Assembly (NCBI GenBank): GCA_964520325.1
Contig: CAZFOB010000015.1
Coordinates: forward strand, 1-64,000
Direction of reading: 5' to 3'
DNA: 64,000 nucleotides
Origin: CAZFOB01 sp964520325
GTDB taxonomy: Bacteria; Actinomycetota; JAICYB01
Numbering within the stretch: the stretch's first letter is position 1; each line of letters starts with the position of its first letter. The notes under the pieces are model-generated. The model made no database searches. It saw only the letters and a list, made by a program, of their open reading frames with translations, and was not told the origin of the DNA. Of the stretch, positions 1-7,403 are shown one piece after another. The position numbers were made by a program, and so were the translations under genes.

Positions 1-510
1 GGCCGACTTGGGACCTTTGACCTTGACGATCACCCGGGCGATCTGCGGCGGATCCAGCGGTGTGTAGTCGTTGTTCACGAGCTGGGCCGCGAAGGTCTGT
101 TTTCCGAGCTGGATGAACGACGTCCAGTCGTTCTCCTTCTCCGCCGAGGCCAAGGCGACGTAGCCGGTCCCACCGGAGTTGGCCGGCTGACCGGGCGTGG
201 TCGGGATGTCATAGGTCGTCGCCCCACCGAAGCCGTTCCAGATGTAATAGACGATGTGGCCCTCGCCGCCCTCGGCCTTCATGCCCATCTTGTGCGTGAG
301 CTCGAATCCCGTGACCTTCACCTGGGTTTTCGCCTTGGCCGCCTTCACCGTGCTCCCGTCCTCCGGAGAGATTATGGAGATCTTCGGACCGCCGTTCGAG
401 CCGCCGTCCGAGCCGCCGTCCCCCGACGGCGGCTCGGACGGCGTGTTCTTACCGCACGCGGCGACGAGCAGGAACAAGCAGATCGACAGGGCGTAGAGCC
501 GGCGCATCAT
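1..510 (-). CDS. Lipoprotein of unknown function, cut by the left window edge
   Basis: The reading frame runs leftward off the window from an ATG at 510-508, with AAGGAG at 518-523 (seven bases away) as ribosome binding site. The N-terminus has a short basic start, a hydrophobic core and the lipobox LVAAC (Cys19), so a secreted, lipid-anchored product is expected. A Ser/Gly/Pro linker follows, then a beta-rich domain with GGEGHIVYYIWNG and FAAQLVNNDYTPLDPP. The same pattern (GEGHVHYYLD, LAVQLVNNDHTPLKPP) occurs in the lipoprotein at 1580-2068, so the two are paralogues. The domain resembles DUF4399-like secreted domains, but I assign that only by eye. The C-terminus lies outside the window. 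Function unknown. Confidence 0.8.
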   Translation of the reverse strand, partial: MMRRLYALSICLFLLVAACGKNTPSEPPSGDGGSDGGSNGGPKISIISPEDGSTVKAAKAKTQVKVTGFELTHKMGMKAEGGEGHIVYYIWNGFGGATTYDIPTTPGQPANSGGTGYVALASAEKENDWTSFIQLGKQTFAAQLVNNDYTPLDPPQIARVIVKVKGPKSA

Positions 511-608
511 GATTGATCTCCTTGGGGATCGCGATCTTGACGGCGCCAAGGTTACCCGGCTCTCGCGGGTGCGCGTGGAACGGGATGGGTTGAAGGGACG
601 TTGTCGGC

Positions 609-969
609 ATGGTGAAGTTGGGAGATATGACCGAACACGCTCCACGATCGGATCCGCTCGACACGACGTTGCTCTCGGATCCTGGCGATCCCGTCGTGTC
701 GGTGGTCCTGCCCTGCCTGAACGAGGCGCAGACCGTGGCGGGCGTCGTGACCGCGGCCGTCAACTCCGGGGTTCGTCGGAGCGATCGTCTCACGCGGGCA
801 ACACACCGTGCGCTTCGCGTACTCGCCGCTGCCCTGGTACGGACCGCTCTTCCTGATCGCGCTACTCGCCGGTCTGGCGCTCGCACTTCTCCCACGCTTC
901 GTTCCGACACTCGCAGTCGCGAACGAGCGCGCCCGGAGGGACTCGAACCCCCAGCCTTCTGGTCCGTAG
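609..969 (+). pseudogene. Fused remnant of a family 2 glycosyltransferase and a membrane protein
   Basis: Two gene ends are joined out of frame. From ATG 609 (or 627) the frame reads PVVSVVLPCLNEAQTVAGVV, the classic N-terminus of a GT-A family 2 glycosyltransferase, but it loses family character after about residue 53. From about 766 the next frame reads GQHTVRFAYSPLPWYGPLF followed by a hydrophobic helix, which looks like the C-terminus of a YfhO-like multi-pass protein. That frame has no stop of its own and runs into the opposing tRNA-Arg gene (TAG at 967-969). The simplest reading is a deletion that removed most of two neighbouring envelope-glycan genes. A misassembly is the alternative. 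Confidence 0.6.
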
Positions 970-1001
970 CCAGACGCTCTATCCATTTGAGCTACGGGCG
1001 C
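928..1001 (-). tRNA. tRNA-Arg (ACG)
   Basis: A cloverleaf folds on the minus strand: 7-bp acceptor (GCGCCCG/CGGGCGC), D-arm AGCTC..GAGC, anticodon stem TCTGG/CCAGA with loop CTACGGA (anticodon ACG), and T-arm with GGTTCGAGTCC. Discriminator G. CCA is not encoded. Confidence 0.95.
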
Positions 1002-1027
1002 AAGCACAACAAGCTACCGACTCAACG

Positions 1028-1116
1028 CGGAGGAGGCGGGATTTGAACCCGCGTGGGAGTTTCCCCCCAACCCGCTTAGCAGGCGGGCGCACTAGGCCGG
1101 ACTATGCGACTCCTCC
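1028..1116 (-). tRNA. tRNA-Ser (GCT)
   Basis: This is an 89-nt class II tRNA with acceptor GGAGGAG/CTCCTCC, anticodon loop CTGCTAA (GCT), a long variable arm (TGGGGGGAAACTCCCA) and T-loop GTTCAAATC. It decodes AGC/AGU. CCA is not encoded. A second tRNA-Ser with the same acceptor stem lies just upstream on the same strand, and serS is in the same window. Confidence 0.95.
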
Positions 1117-1158
1117 GAGAGCGCGATTGTAGTTGCGATCCGTTAACGTGCGCAGCGG

Positions 1159-1243
1159 CGGAGGAGGTGGGATTTGAACCCACGGTGCCTTTCGGCACAC
1201 CCGCTTTCAAGGCGGGCCCGTTCGGCCGCTTCGGTACTCCTCC
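1159..1243 (-). tRNA. tRNA-Ser (TGA)
   Basis: This is an 85-nt class II tRNA with acceptor GGAGGAG/CTCCTCC, anticodon loop CTTGAAA (TGA), variable arm GTGCCGAAAGGCAC and T-loop GTTCAAATC. It is the first gene of a Ser(TGA)-Ser(GCT)-Arg(ACG) cluster on the minus strand. CCA is not encoded. Confidence 0.95.
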
Positions 1244-1257
1244 GCTTCCCAGGGTAG

Positions 1258-1416
1258 AGCGTCGGCGTCGCGCACTATGACACGAAGCTGGACTTTTCGT
1301 TGCTCGAGGCGCGCGTCGCACGTCTCGATGGGAAGATCACGACGATGCTCGTCTTCTTCATCCCGCTCTGGGCGGGGGTCTACGGCATCCTCGCTACGCT
1401 GCTGCTCAAGTCCTGA
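1258..1416 (+). pseudogene. C-terminal remnant of a small membrane protein
   Basis: Between the tRNA cluster and the lipoprotein, a frame opened by a TAG at 1255 reads LDFSLLEARVARLDGKITT, then a transmembrane helix (MLVFFIPLWAGVYGILATLL) and stops at 1414-1416. It has no ATG or GTG; the only ordinary start is TTG at 1300, which would give 38 residues without a clear ribosome binding site. The amphipathic stretch followed by a single helix recalls the coiled-coil membrane protein at 2150-2452 with reversed topology. I read it as the 3' end of a gene whose front was lost at the tRNA boundary, though a tiny TTG-started membrane protein is possible. Confidence 0.4.
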
Positions 1417-1579
1417 CGACAAGGGTTCGAGGAGCCGCCCGGCGTCCGAAGGGGCAGATAAACCAACAGCCGGGCGCGACAGGCCCGGAAGTCCGCGTAC
1501 CCCGAGCGGTCCGACGGACGCTGACTATGGGAAGCGACCGAGAACGATGGCACCATCGGCGACGGAGTCAGGAGAAGCG

Positions 1580-2068
1580 ATGCGACGTCAATGGATGGCG
1601 GTGATCTGTGCCGCTCTCGTGCTGACGGCGTGCGCCCCGAAAGACCAGATAGCCGTACCCGAGGCTCCGGGCCAAACCCCGAGCAGGACCCCGATGAACG
1701 TGTCCAAGAAACATCCCTACGTCGTGCAGATGAACTACCCGCAGGACGGCGCAACGCTGCAAGGCGATGACCTCCTCGTCACCGTGACCGTGCAGGGCTT
1801 CCAGATCGTCGACAAGCTCGGTGAGAAGGCGAAGAAGGGCGAGGGCCACGTGCACTACTACCTCGACGTCGACAAGGTCCCGACCAAGGCAGGCAAGCCC
1901 GCCATCACCGAAGGCGAGGGGACCTATCACGCAGAGGCAACGACGTCCTACACGTGGAAGGACGTCGCGCCCGGGAAGCACAAGCTCGCCGTCCAGCTCG
2001 TCAACAACGACCACACCCCGCTGAAGCCGCCGTCCGTCGACGAGATCGAGATCACGCTGAACTCGTAG
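1580..2068 (+). CDS. Lipoprotein, paralogue of the one at the left edge
   Basis: This 162-aa lipoprotein starts at ATG 1580, with GGAGAAG at 1571-1577 in front. Earlier in-frame starts would add a low-complexity Ser/Arg stretch that reads as non-coding. Its signal peptide ends in lipobox LTAC (Cys18). After a Pro/Thr linker comes one beta-rich domain containing NYPQDGATL, GEGHVHYYLDVDKVP and LAVQLVNNDHTPLKPP, matching the partial lipoprotein at 1-510. The His/Tyr pattern resembles DUF4399-type secreted domains, which is a visual match only. The two copies point away from each other across the tRNA-Arg/Ser/Ser cluster. Function unknown; the repeated histidine positions make a metal- or ligand-binding role conceivable. 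Confidence 0.85.
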   Translation: MRRQWMAVICAALVLTACAPKDQIAVPEAPGQTPSRTPMNVSKKHPYVVQMNYPQDGATLQGDDLLVTVTVQGFQIVDKLGEKAKKGEGHVHYYLDVDKVPTKAGKPAITEGEGTYHAEATTSYTWKDVAPGKHKLAVQLVNNDHTPLKPPSVDEIEITLNS

Positions 2069-2149
2069 GTCACGCTCTTCGCGGGGATGTCCTTGCCCCG
2101 GCCTGCGATCTGGGCCCCTTCCCCATCGGGTCGTAGACTGGAGGCACCG

Positions 2150-2452
2150 ATGGACATGCAATCGACGCTTGCCACGGGCGTTCTACTCGCCGTTTTCACG
2201 CTGATCTTGAGCGCGCTCGGGAGGGGACAGTTCCGAGCGATAGACAAGAGGTTCGACGCTGTCGATCAGCAGTTCGTGCAGGTTCGCGGCGAGTTCGTGC
2301 AGGTTCACGGCGAGTTCGTGCAGGTTCGCAGCGAGATCGCGCAGATCCGGGGCGAGATCGTGCAGATCCGTGGCGAGATCGCCGAGTTGCGGTCGGACTT
2401 GCTCCATGTCGCCCTTGCCGTTGGAGCGCAACCTCGGCCCCACACCGGCTGA
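2150..2452 (+). CDS. Small membrane protein with a heptad-repeat coiled coil
   Basis: This 100-aa protein starts at ATG 2150. Residues about 6-24 form one transmembrane helix and the rest is a predicted parallel coiled coil. Six consecutive seven-residue units follow the pattern (E/Q)(F/I)VQ(V/I)RG and end in EIAELRS, with hydrophobic residues at a/d positions. The heptads are encoded by a nearly uniform 21-bp tandem DNA repeat (2270-2395), so the coil grew by DNA duplication and copy number may vary between strains. The protein would sit in the membrane with the coil on one side as an oligomerisation module. I recognise no family; the heptads resemble DUF1640-like coiled-coil anchors only in general form. 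Confidence 0.7.
   Translation: MDMQSTLATGVLLAVFTLILSALGRGQFRAIDKRFDAVDQQFVQVRGEFVQVHGEFVQVRSEIAQIRGEIVQIRGEIAELRSDLLHVALAVGAQPRPHTG
2270..2395 (+). repeat. 21-bp tandem repeat, six units, in frame
   Basis: Six consecutive 21-bp units begin at 2270, 2291, 2312, 2333, 2354 and 2375, each encoding one heptad. Units 1-3 (GAGTTCGTGCAGGTTCGC type) are nearly identical; units 4-6 (GAGATCGTGCAGATCCG type) form a second subfamily. This looks like two rounds of expansion inside the coiled-coil gene. Confidence 0.9.
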
Positions 2453-2540
2453 ACCTTTGGGTCTACGCGGGACATAGGACCCGACTGCTGGTACTGTCGT
2501 TTCGCAGCATGGCGGGAGTATCCAACGGGAGGCGGTTCTC

Positions 2541-3800
2541 GTGAGCTACGGCATCGGCAAACCGACGACGAAGACAGGCTTGAGACGCAACGCCGTTGCA
2601 GCGTTGCTCGCGTTGGCTCTCGTGTCGGGATCGTTCGCCGTCGCGCAGCACGCGACGGCGGCCGGCGACTACAGGTTCTCGATCAACGACGTCACCGTGA
2701 CCGAAGGTTCCCCGGCAGTCTTCATCGTCACGGTCACACCGCCTCCGAACACGGGCGATACCGTGAGCGTGCAGGCCTGCACCAGCGACGGATCGGCGAC
2801 CGCCCCCGCCGACTACACGGCGAACCCCCCTCCGGTGCAACTTCCGCCGGCTCCCGGAGGCTGCCCTGCGGTGACAACGCTCACGTTCGTCCATGCTGGC
2901 CCGTCGACGCAAAACTTCAACGTCACCACGATCAACGACAGCACTCCAGAGCCGACAGAGAATTTCAACGCGAACCTCAAGAACCCGATGATCACCTGTG
3001 GCGCACCCGAGTGCAGCGTGGGCATCACCGACAACGCCGGCACCGGGACGATCCTCGACAACGACCCTGGGCTCAGCATCAACGACGTGAGCCTGCCCGA
3101 GGGCAACTCGGGAGTCACGCTGTTCGCCTTTACCGTCACCTCGACCCAGCCCGCCGCTGCCGGCTGCCCGATCACGGTGCCGTACTCGACGAGCGACGGA
3201 ACGGCCAACTCCGGCACGGACTACGCGCCGGCCAGCGGCACCGTCACCATCCCGGCGGGCAGCACCACCTCAGGGCCGATCACCGTGCAGGTGTTCGGCG
3301 ACGCGGTGACCGAGCCCGACGAGACGTTCAACGTGAACCTCGGCACGCCCACCGTTCCGAGCACCGCCATCCCGCAGTGCTCGGCCCCGCCGCGCGTCGT
3401 CAAGGGTACGGGCGTCGGCACGATCCAGAACGACGACGGAGGCGTCCCGCCGCCGCCGCCCGGGCCGCCAACTACCTCGGCGCTGACGATCAGCGACGGC
3501 AAGCCGGAGAAGGCCACGACCAAGAGCGATTGCAAGTTCGTGATCGCCATCAACCCTCCTTCACAGAACGCCGTGACGGTGAACTTCGCGACGTCCGGCG
3601 CGGAGGACCAGATCACACCTTCGAACGGAACCCTGACCTTCGCACCGGGCGCGACGGGCACCGAGATCACGGTCGATGTGATCAAGAAGCGTCGCAAGAA
3701 GGCGACGTTCGACGTCCTTCTCTCGAACGCAAATGGCGCCACGATCGCCGACGGCACCGGCACCTGCACGATCAAGAAGAAGAAGAAGAAAAAGCGGTAG
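2541..3800 (+). CDS. Secreted Calx-beta domain protein with a lysine-rich C-terminus
   Basis: This 419-aa protein starts at GTG 2541 with GGGAGG just upstream. Residues 1-40 form a Sec signal peptide ending near HATAAGD. Two clear Calx-beta domains follow, each opening with SINDV(T/S)(V/L).EG and containing TSDG(S/T)A and DNDP-type calcium-loop residues. A Pro-rich hinge (GGVPPPPPGPPTT) leads to a third, divergent Calx-beta-like domain opening LTISDGKPEK. The last residues are almost all Lys/Arg (CTIKKKKKKKR), an unusual basic tail. Calx-beta modules bind calcium and occur in surface adhesins, so an extracellular Ca-dependent structural or adhesive role is likely. There is no LPXTG or membrane anchor; the basic tail could hold it to anionic wall polymers. 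Confidence 0.85.
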   Translation: MSYGIGKPTTKTGLRRNAVAALLALALVSGSFAVAQHATAAGDYRFSINDVTVTEGSPAVFIVTVTPPPNTGDTVSVQACTSDGSATAPADYTANPPPVQLPPAPGGCPAVTTLTFVHAGPSTQNFNVTTINDSTPEPTENFNANLKNPMITCGAPECSVGITDNAGTGTILDNDPGLSINDVSLPEGNSGVTLFAFTVTSTQPAAAGCPITVPYSTSDGTANSGTDYAPASGTVTIPAGSTTSGPITVQVFGDAVTEPDETFNVNLGTPTVPSTAIPQCSAPPRVVKGTGVGTIQNDDGGVPPPPPGPPTTSALTISDGKPEKATTKSDCKFVIAINPPSQNAVTVNFATSGAEDQITPSNGTLTFAPGATGTEITVDVIKKRRKKATFDVLLSNANGATIADGTGTCTIKKKKKKKR

Positions 3801-3828
3801 CAAGCCGAGCGATCTTCCGCCGCATCGT

Positions 3829-3878
3829 GCATACGTTGTGCAGTCCTTTATGCATATTTCGCCACCCGCAGAGTATGC
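3829..3878 (+). promoter_or_regulatory. Candidate promoter/operator of the first toxin-antitoxin pair
   Basis: An AT-richer patch directly precedes the antitoxin GTG (3886). It holds the inverted pair GCATAC (3829-3834) / GTATGC (3873-3878) and the palindrome ATGCAT (3850-3855). TATGCT at 3874-3879 could be a -10 hexamer, which would make the mRNA leaderless. No ribosome binding site is visible. Autoregulation by the VapBC complex would fit but is inferred. Confidence 0.4.
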
Positions 3879-3885
3879 TTGCTCC

Positions 3886-4098
3886 GTGAACCGGAGAACG
3901 TCCATCCAGATCGACGACGACAGGCTGGCCCGCGTCCAGCGAGTCCTCGGCACGAAGGGTCTCAAGGACACTGTCGAGAGAGCCTTCGACGAGGTCCTTC
4001 GCGCCGAGCTCCGCCAACGGTTGGCTGAGCGCGTCCGGACCGGCGCAGGCATGGATCGGGGCGAGGAGGTCCTCCGCGTCACTCGTCCAGAACGGTGA
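3886..4098 (+). CDS. vapB: VapB-type antitoxin
   Basis: This 70-aa protein begins at GTG 3886. RRTSIQIDDDRLARVQRVLG is a ribbon-helix-helix DNA-binding N-terminus (beta strand then helix), and the charged C-terminus (ERAFDEVLRAELRQRLAERV) is the usual toxin-neutralising tail. Its stop overlaps the toxin start by four bases (GTGA at 4095-4098), so the two are translated together. A longer frame upstream would overlap the end of the Calx-beta gene and read as Arg-rich non-coding sequence. It should repress its own promoter and block the PIN nuclease encoded next. VapB family by architecture and context. Confidence 0.8.
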   Translation: MNRRTSIQIDDDRLARVQRVLGTKGLKDTVERAFDEVLRAELRQRLAERVRTGAGMDRGEEVLRVTRPER

Positions 4099-4511
4099 CG
4101 TTGATCCTGGCAGACACGAGCGCGTGGCATCGCGCCGACCGCGGCGCCGTCGGCGATCTGTGGGGTCGGTTGTTGGCGGACGACGCGCTCGCCACGTGCG
4201 CGCAGGTTCGGCTCGAGATCCTCTTCAGCGCTCGTAGCGCAGATGACTACGACAGGCTCGCGAGCGAGCTCGCGGCGCTGCACCACCTGCCCTGCGGCAC
4301 GGAGCAGTTCGAGCGAGCTCTCGAAGTGCAGCAGATGCTCGCGCATCAAGCGGCGTTGCATCACCGCAGCGTGAAGATCGCAGACCTCGTGATCGCTGCT
4401 TGCGCCGAAGCCGGCGAAGCGACCGTCTGGCACTACGACGAGGACTTTGATCGGATCGCCACCCTGACGGGCCAACCGGCCGAATGGGTTGTACCACGCG
4501 GGTCCCTCTGA
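4095..4511 (+). CDS. vapC: VapC-type PIN-domain ribonuclease toxin
   Basis: This 138-aa PIN-domain protein starts at GTG 4095, overlapping the antitoxin stop. The acidic residues of the PIN metal site are visible: ADTSAW near the N-terminus, a Glu in VRLEILFSA, Asp in KIADLVIAACAE and the final YDEDFDRIA. VapC toxins cleave tRNA or rRNA when their antitoxin is degraded. The length and the order antitoxin-toxin are standard. The pair sits at the junction between accessory and core genes, and downstream is only a remnant (4521-4700), so this segment may be a turnover site for mobile modules. Confidence 0.88.
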   Translation: MTLILADTSAWHRADRGAVGDLWGRLLADDALATCAQVRLEILFSARSADDYDRLASELAALHHLPCGTEQFERALEVQQMLAHQAALHHRSVKIADLVIAACAEAGEATVWHYDEDFDRIATLTGQPAEWVVPRGSL

Positions 4512-4520
4512 GCACGGATG

Positions 4521-4700
4521 CTAGCGACCGGCGACCCACCTGACCGGACTCAGGCCGAGCGCTGAGCCGATGATGCACGCGACTTCTCCTGGGCTGTCGT
4601 GGATCTGCCGCCAAGTGAAACGCAGAACTCGCCAGCCGAGGCCGACGAGGTCAGAGGACCAGGACGCAACAACCTGCCCGTCCAACCGTCCAAGAACGCT
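4521..4700 (-). pseudogene. Remnant of a DUF559-type endonuclease-like protein
   Basis: On the minus strand a frame bounded by TGA (4701) and TAG (4521-4523) encodes about 59 residues without a start codon. It contains SSDLVGLGWRVLRFTWRQI and then a helix (DSPGEVACIIGSAL). The RVLRFTWRQI segment is typical of the C-terminal part of DUF559 proteins, a Vsr/restriction-like nuclease fold often found in actinobacterial accessory DNA. The catalytic N-terminal part is absent, so this is a decayed fragment. It fills most of the 219 bases between vapC and serS; I see nothing else there. Confidence 0.55.
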
Positions 4701-4730
4701 TCAGGTTGTCGAGTTCCGACCCCGGAAACG

Positions 4731-5984
4731 CTACAACCGGGGACGGATCTCGGTAACGCCGTCGGGGAGGTAGGGATGCAGCACCTTCGGGAGCTGCACT
4801 CCAGCGCCCGGCTCCTGGAAGTTCTCGAGGATCGCCACGATCGTGCGACCGATGGCGAACGCCGTCCCATTGAGGGTGTGCGGCAACGGCTTGCCCTTCA
4901 ACCGGATGTGCGAACGTCGCGACTGGTAGTCCGTGCAATTCGAGCAGGACGTGAGCTCGCGGTAGCGTCCCTGCCCGGGGAACCAGACGTCGATGTCGTA
5001 CTGCTTCGCCGCCTTCTTGCCCATCTCACCGGTGCACACGTTCATCACGCGGTATGGCAAACCGAGTGCCTGCAGCAGCTCTTCCTGACGCGACACGAGG
5101 AACTCGTGCTCGTCCCACGAGGCGTCGTGTGCGGTGAAGGAGAACATCTCGAGCTTGTCGAACTGGTGCATCCGAAAGATGCCTCGTGTGTCCTTGCCGT
5201 ACGTTCCAGCTTCTCGTCGAAAGCATGTAGAGAACGCCATGTACCGCAGCGGGAGCTGACTTTCGTCGAGCGTTTCGTCCATGTGCAGAGCAACGAGTGA
5301 CTGCTCGGACGTCCCCGTGAGATAGAGGTCGTCCTGCGTGACGTAATACTGCGCTTCGTCGCCGGGCAGTTCCCCCGCGCCGAACATCGACTCGCGCCGC
5401 ACGGGCACCGGTGGCAAGACCGGGATGAAACCGTGCGGTGCGAGGGTGTCCATCGCGAACCGCACCATCGCGAACTCGAGGTAGACGAGCTCGTTGAAGA
5501 GATAACCGAAACGCGATCCCGAGGCACGGGACGCGCGGTCGGTGTCGATGACGCCGAGGCGTCGTCCGATGTCGAGGTGGTCCTCGGCCCCCGGGATGTG
5601 CGGCGGCTCACCCCACGTTCGCACCTCGACATTGTCGTCCTCGCTCTGGCCGTCCGGAACCGAATCCTCCGGGAGGTTCGGTAGGCCCGCGGCCAGCATC
5701 TCGAGCTGCTCGTCGGCGTCCTTGAGTTGCGGCTCGAGAGCTTCGATCTCCGCCTTGAGCGAACGCGCCTGCTCGAGCAGCGTTTCGCGCTCCTCCGCCG
5801 TGGCCTTCGCCATCTGCTTGGTGATCACGTTCTGGTCGTGCTTCTTGCTCTCCGTGAGCTGCACGACCTCGCGACGGCGCGCATCAGCTGCGAGGACGTC
5901 GTCCAGGAGGCGGTCGGCGCCTCGGCGCGCTAGTGCTGCGCGAACCTTCTCCGGTTCGTCACGGAGGAGGCGTTGGTCGAGCAT
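4731..5984 (-). CDS. serS: Seryl-tRNA synthetase
   Basis: This 417-aa class II synthetase charges tRNA-Ser. The N-terminal tRNA-binding arm is a long helical hairpin (about residues 30-100, including the ESKKHDQNVITKQMAKA region). Class II motif 2 reads FSTCFRREAGTYGKDTRGIF with the ATP-binding Arg. Motif 3 reads NGTAFAIGRTIVAILENFQ, slightly off the common NGSGLAVGR. TGTSEQ is the serine-binding loop. It lies 12 bases downstream of pheA on the same strand and probably forms an operon DUF4446-pheA-serS. Two tRNA-Ser genes lie about 3.5 kb away. Length is normal for bacterial SerRS. Confidence 0.97.
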   Translation of the reverse strand: MLDQRLLRDEPEKVRAALARRGADRLLDDVLAADARRREVVQLTESKKHDQNVITKQMAKATAEERETLLEQARSLKAEIEALEPQLKDADEQLEMLAAGLPNLPEDSVPDGQSEDDNVEVRTWGEPPHIPGAEDHLDIGRRLGVIDTDRASRASGSRFGYLFNELVYLEFAMVRFAMDTLAPHGFIPVLPPVPVRRESMFGAGELPGDEAQYYVTQDDLYLTGTSEQSLVALHMDETLDESQLPLRYMAFSTCFRREAGTYGKDTRGIFRMHQFDKLEMFSFTAHDASWDEHEFLVSRQEELLQALGLPYRVMNVCTGEMGKKAAKQYDIDVWFPGQGRYRELTSCSNCTDYQSRRSHIRLKGKPLPHTLNGTAFAIGRTIVAILENFQEPGAGVQLPKVLHPYLPDGVTEIRPRL

Positions 5985-5996
5985 CCGTTAGGCCTC

Positions 5997-6902
5997 CTAG
6001 TTTGGGCGGGCTGTGCGCGCACGGCGCGCGAGACGCTCCGCATCGAGTCGTCCGATGGCTCGCGGATAGCTACCGAGCCACTTGAGCTTCGCGACCTGCT
6101 TGTCGAGACAACCTATGGCTTCTGCGATCGCCGGATCGTCCACATGGCCTTCGAGGTCGATGAAGAAGCAGTACTCACCGAGCACACGCTTGGTCGGACG
6201 CGACTCGAGCTTGGTCAGGTTGATACTGCGATCCGCGAATTCGGTGAGGATCTGGAGCAATGCACCCGGACGATCCTCCGCGATGAACGCGATGAGCGAT
6301 GTCTTGTCGCGCCCCGAAGGCGCGGATCTTTCCTTCCCGATCACGACGAAGCGAGTCTCGGCCTCCGGATGGTCGGTCACGTCCCGCTCGATCACATCGA
6401 GTGCGAAGAGCTGGGCCGCAAGGTTCGGACCGATCGCAACGGACGCACCCTTCTCATAGGCAACGCGTCCGGCCGCTTCTGCTGTCGAGTTGGTCGCCAC
6501 GATCTTCGCGTTCGGCAGATGCGCGCGCAGCCATCGCCGGCACTGGGCCGTTGCATGCGGCATCGAAAAGATCTCCTTGACCTTCGACAGGTCCTTCGAC
6601 AGGTCGGTGCCCGGACGACCGAGCAGATGCAGCCGCACGTTGAGGATGACCTCACGCCCGATGTAGAGACCTTCCGTTTCGAAACCGAGGACGTCGACGG
6701 TGGTGTTGACCGTTCCTTCGACCGAGTTCTCGATTGGCACCATCCCGCGATCGACGTCGCCGCGATCGACGGCGAGGATCACGTCCTCGATCGAAGGAAG
6801 ATCGATGAGATCGGCGCTCTCCGGGTCGACGACCTGAAGCAGCGCTTCCTGCGTGAAGGTGCCCGGGGGGCCGAGGAAGCCGAAACGTTCGCGTGAGGTC
6901 AT
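5997..6902 (-). CDS. pheA: Prephenate dehydratase
   Basis: This 301-aa enzyme converts prephenate to phenylpyruvate in phenylalanine synthesis. The catalytic domain opens FGFLGPPGTFTQEA and has PIENSVEGTVN, and the essential TRF motif is at residues 183-185 (ETRFVVIG). The C-terminal ACT domain (from about 201) has RPGALLQ and LESRP, the phenylalanine-binding signatures, so feedback inhibition by Phe is expected. It is a monofunctional dehydratase without chorismate mutase, as usual in actinobacteria. Its start overlaps the upstream DUF4446 stop by four bases (6899-6902), showing coupled translation. Confidence 0.96.
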   Translation of the reverse strand: MTSRERFGFLGPPGTFTQEALLQVVDPESADLIDLPSIEDVILAVDRGDVDRGMVPIENSVEGTVNTTVDVLGFETEGLYIGREVILNVRLHLLGRPGTDLSKDLSKVKEIFSMPHATAQCRRWLRAHLPNAKIVATNSTAEAAGRVAYEKGASVAIGPNLAAQLFALDVIERDVTDHPEAETRFVVIGKERSAPSGRDKTSLIAFIAEDRPGALLQILTEFADRSINLTKLESRPTKRVLGEYCFFIDLEGHVDDPAIAEAIGCLDKQVAKLKWLGSYPRAIGRLDAERLARRARTARPN

Positions 6903-7378
6903 CGCTGCGTCGCCGTCGCCAGAGCCATGCGGATCGCCTCCTGCTCCTCGGGTGAAAGGTTGTACGGCGAGCTCGCTTGCGTCACCGGCTTGGCGTACGT
7001 GCGCGCTTCCTGGCGTCCGTTGATGCAGGAGATCACCAGGCCGTCACCGTGGTCGTTGAGGATCGCCGCGGAGAAGGACAACTGCCCGCCCATGTCTTCG
7101 AAGGCGTCGTACCTGTGAACTGCGAATCGCTGGAGGGCGCCTTGGAAGGCTTCGGCGAGGCGCTGCAACTCGGCTGCGATCTGCCTGATATCGCCGCGGA
7201 GCGCGCGGACCTCCTCTATCTGCTTGGAGACCGCCTCGAGGATGTCCTCGCGGCCCGCCGTCCCCTGGATCGTGAAGATCTTGCGGCGCAGGGCAGAGAG
7301 CGACATGAACACGGCGACCCCCACCACAAGTGCGAGGACACCGAGAAGGACGGCGAGCAGATCGGCCCCGGTGAGCAT
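6899..7378 (-). CDS. DUF4446 membrane-anchored protein
   Basis: This 159-aa protein has one N-terminal transmembrane helix (LLAVLLGVLALVVGVAVFM), a helical coiled-coil region (about 45-85), and a conserved globular end with VHRYDAFEDMGGQLSFS and LNDHGDGLVISCINGR. That RYDAF..MGG..SFS..LLD..G.G.V pattern is the hallmark of DUF4446 (PF14584). The family is common in Gram-positives and often sits near oriC and parB; its function is unknown. Here it heads the pheA-serS operon. It is divergent from larB, with starts about 25 bases apart, so the promoters of the two operons overlap. Confidence 0.88.
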   Translation of the reverse strand: MLTGADLLAVLLGVLALVVGVAVFMSLSALRRKIFTIQGTAGREDILEAVSKQIEEVRALRGDIRQIAAELQRLAEAFQGALQRFAVHRYDAFEDMGGQLSFSAAILNDHGDGLVISCINGRQEARTYAKPVTQASSPYNLSPEEQEAIRMALATATQR

Positions 7379-7403
7379 TGGTCGTTCAGACTACCGTTGA
7401 CGG

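Noticed and set aside
609..1046. A complete 145-aa protein from ATG 609
   Set aside because: The frame loses family character at about 770 and continues through a tRNA gene on the other strand; it is a remnant.
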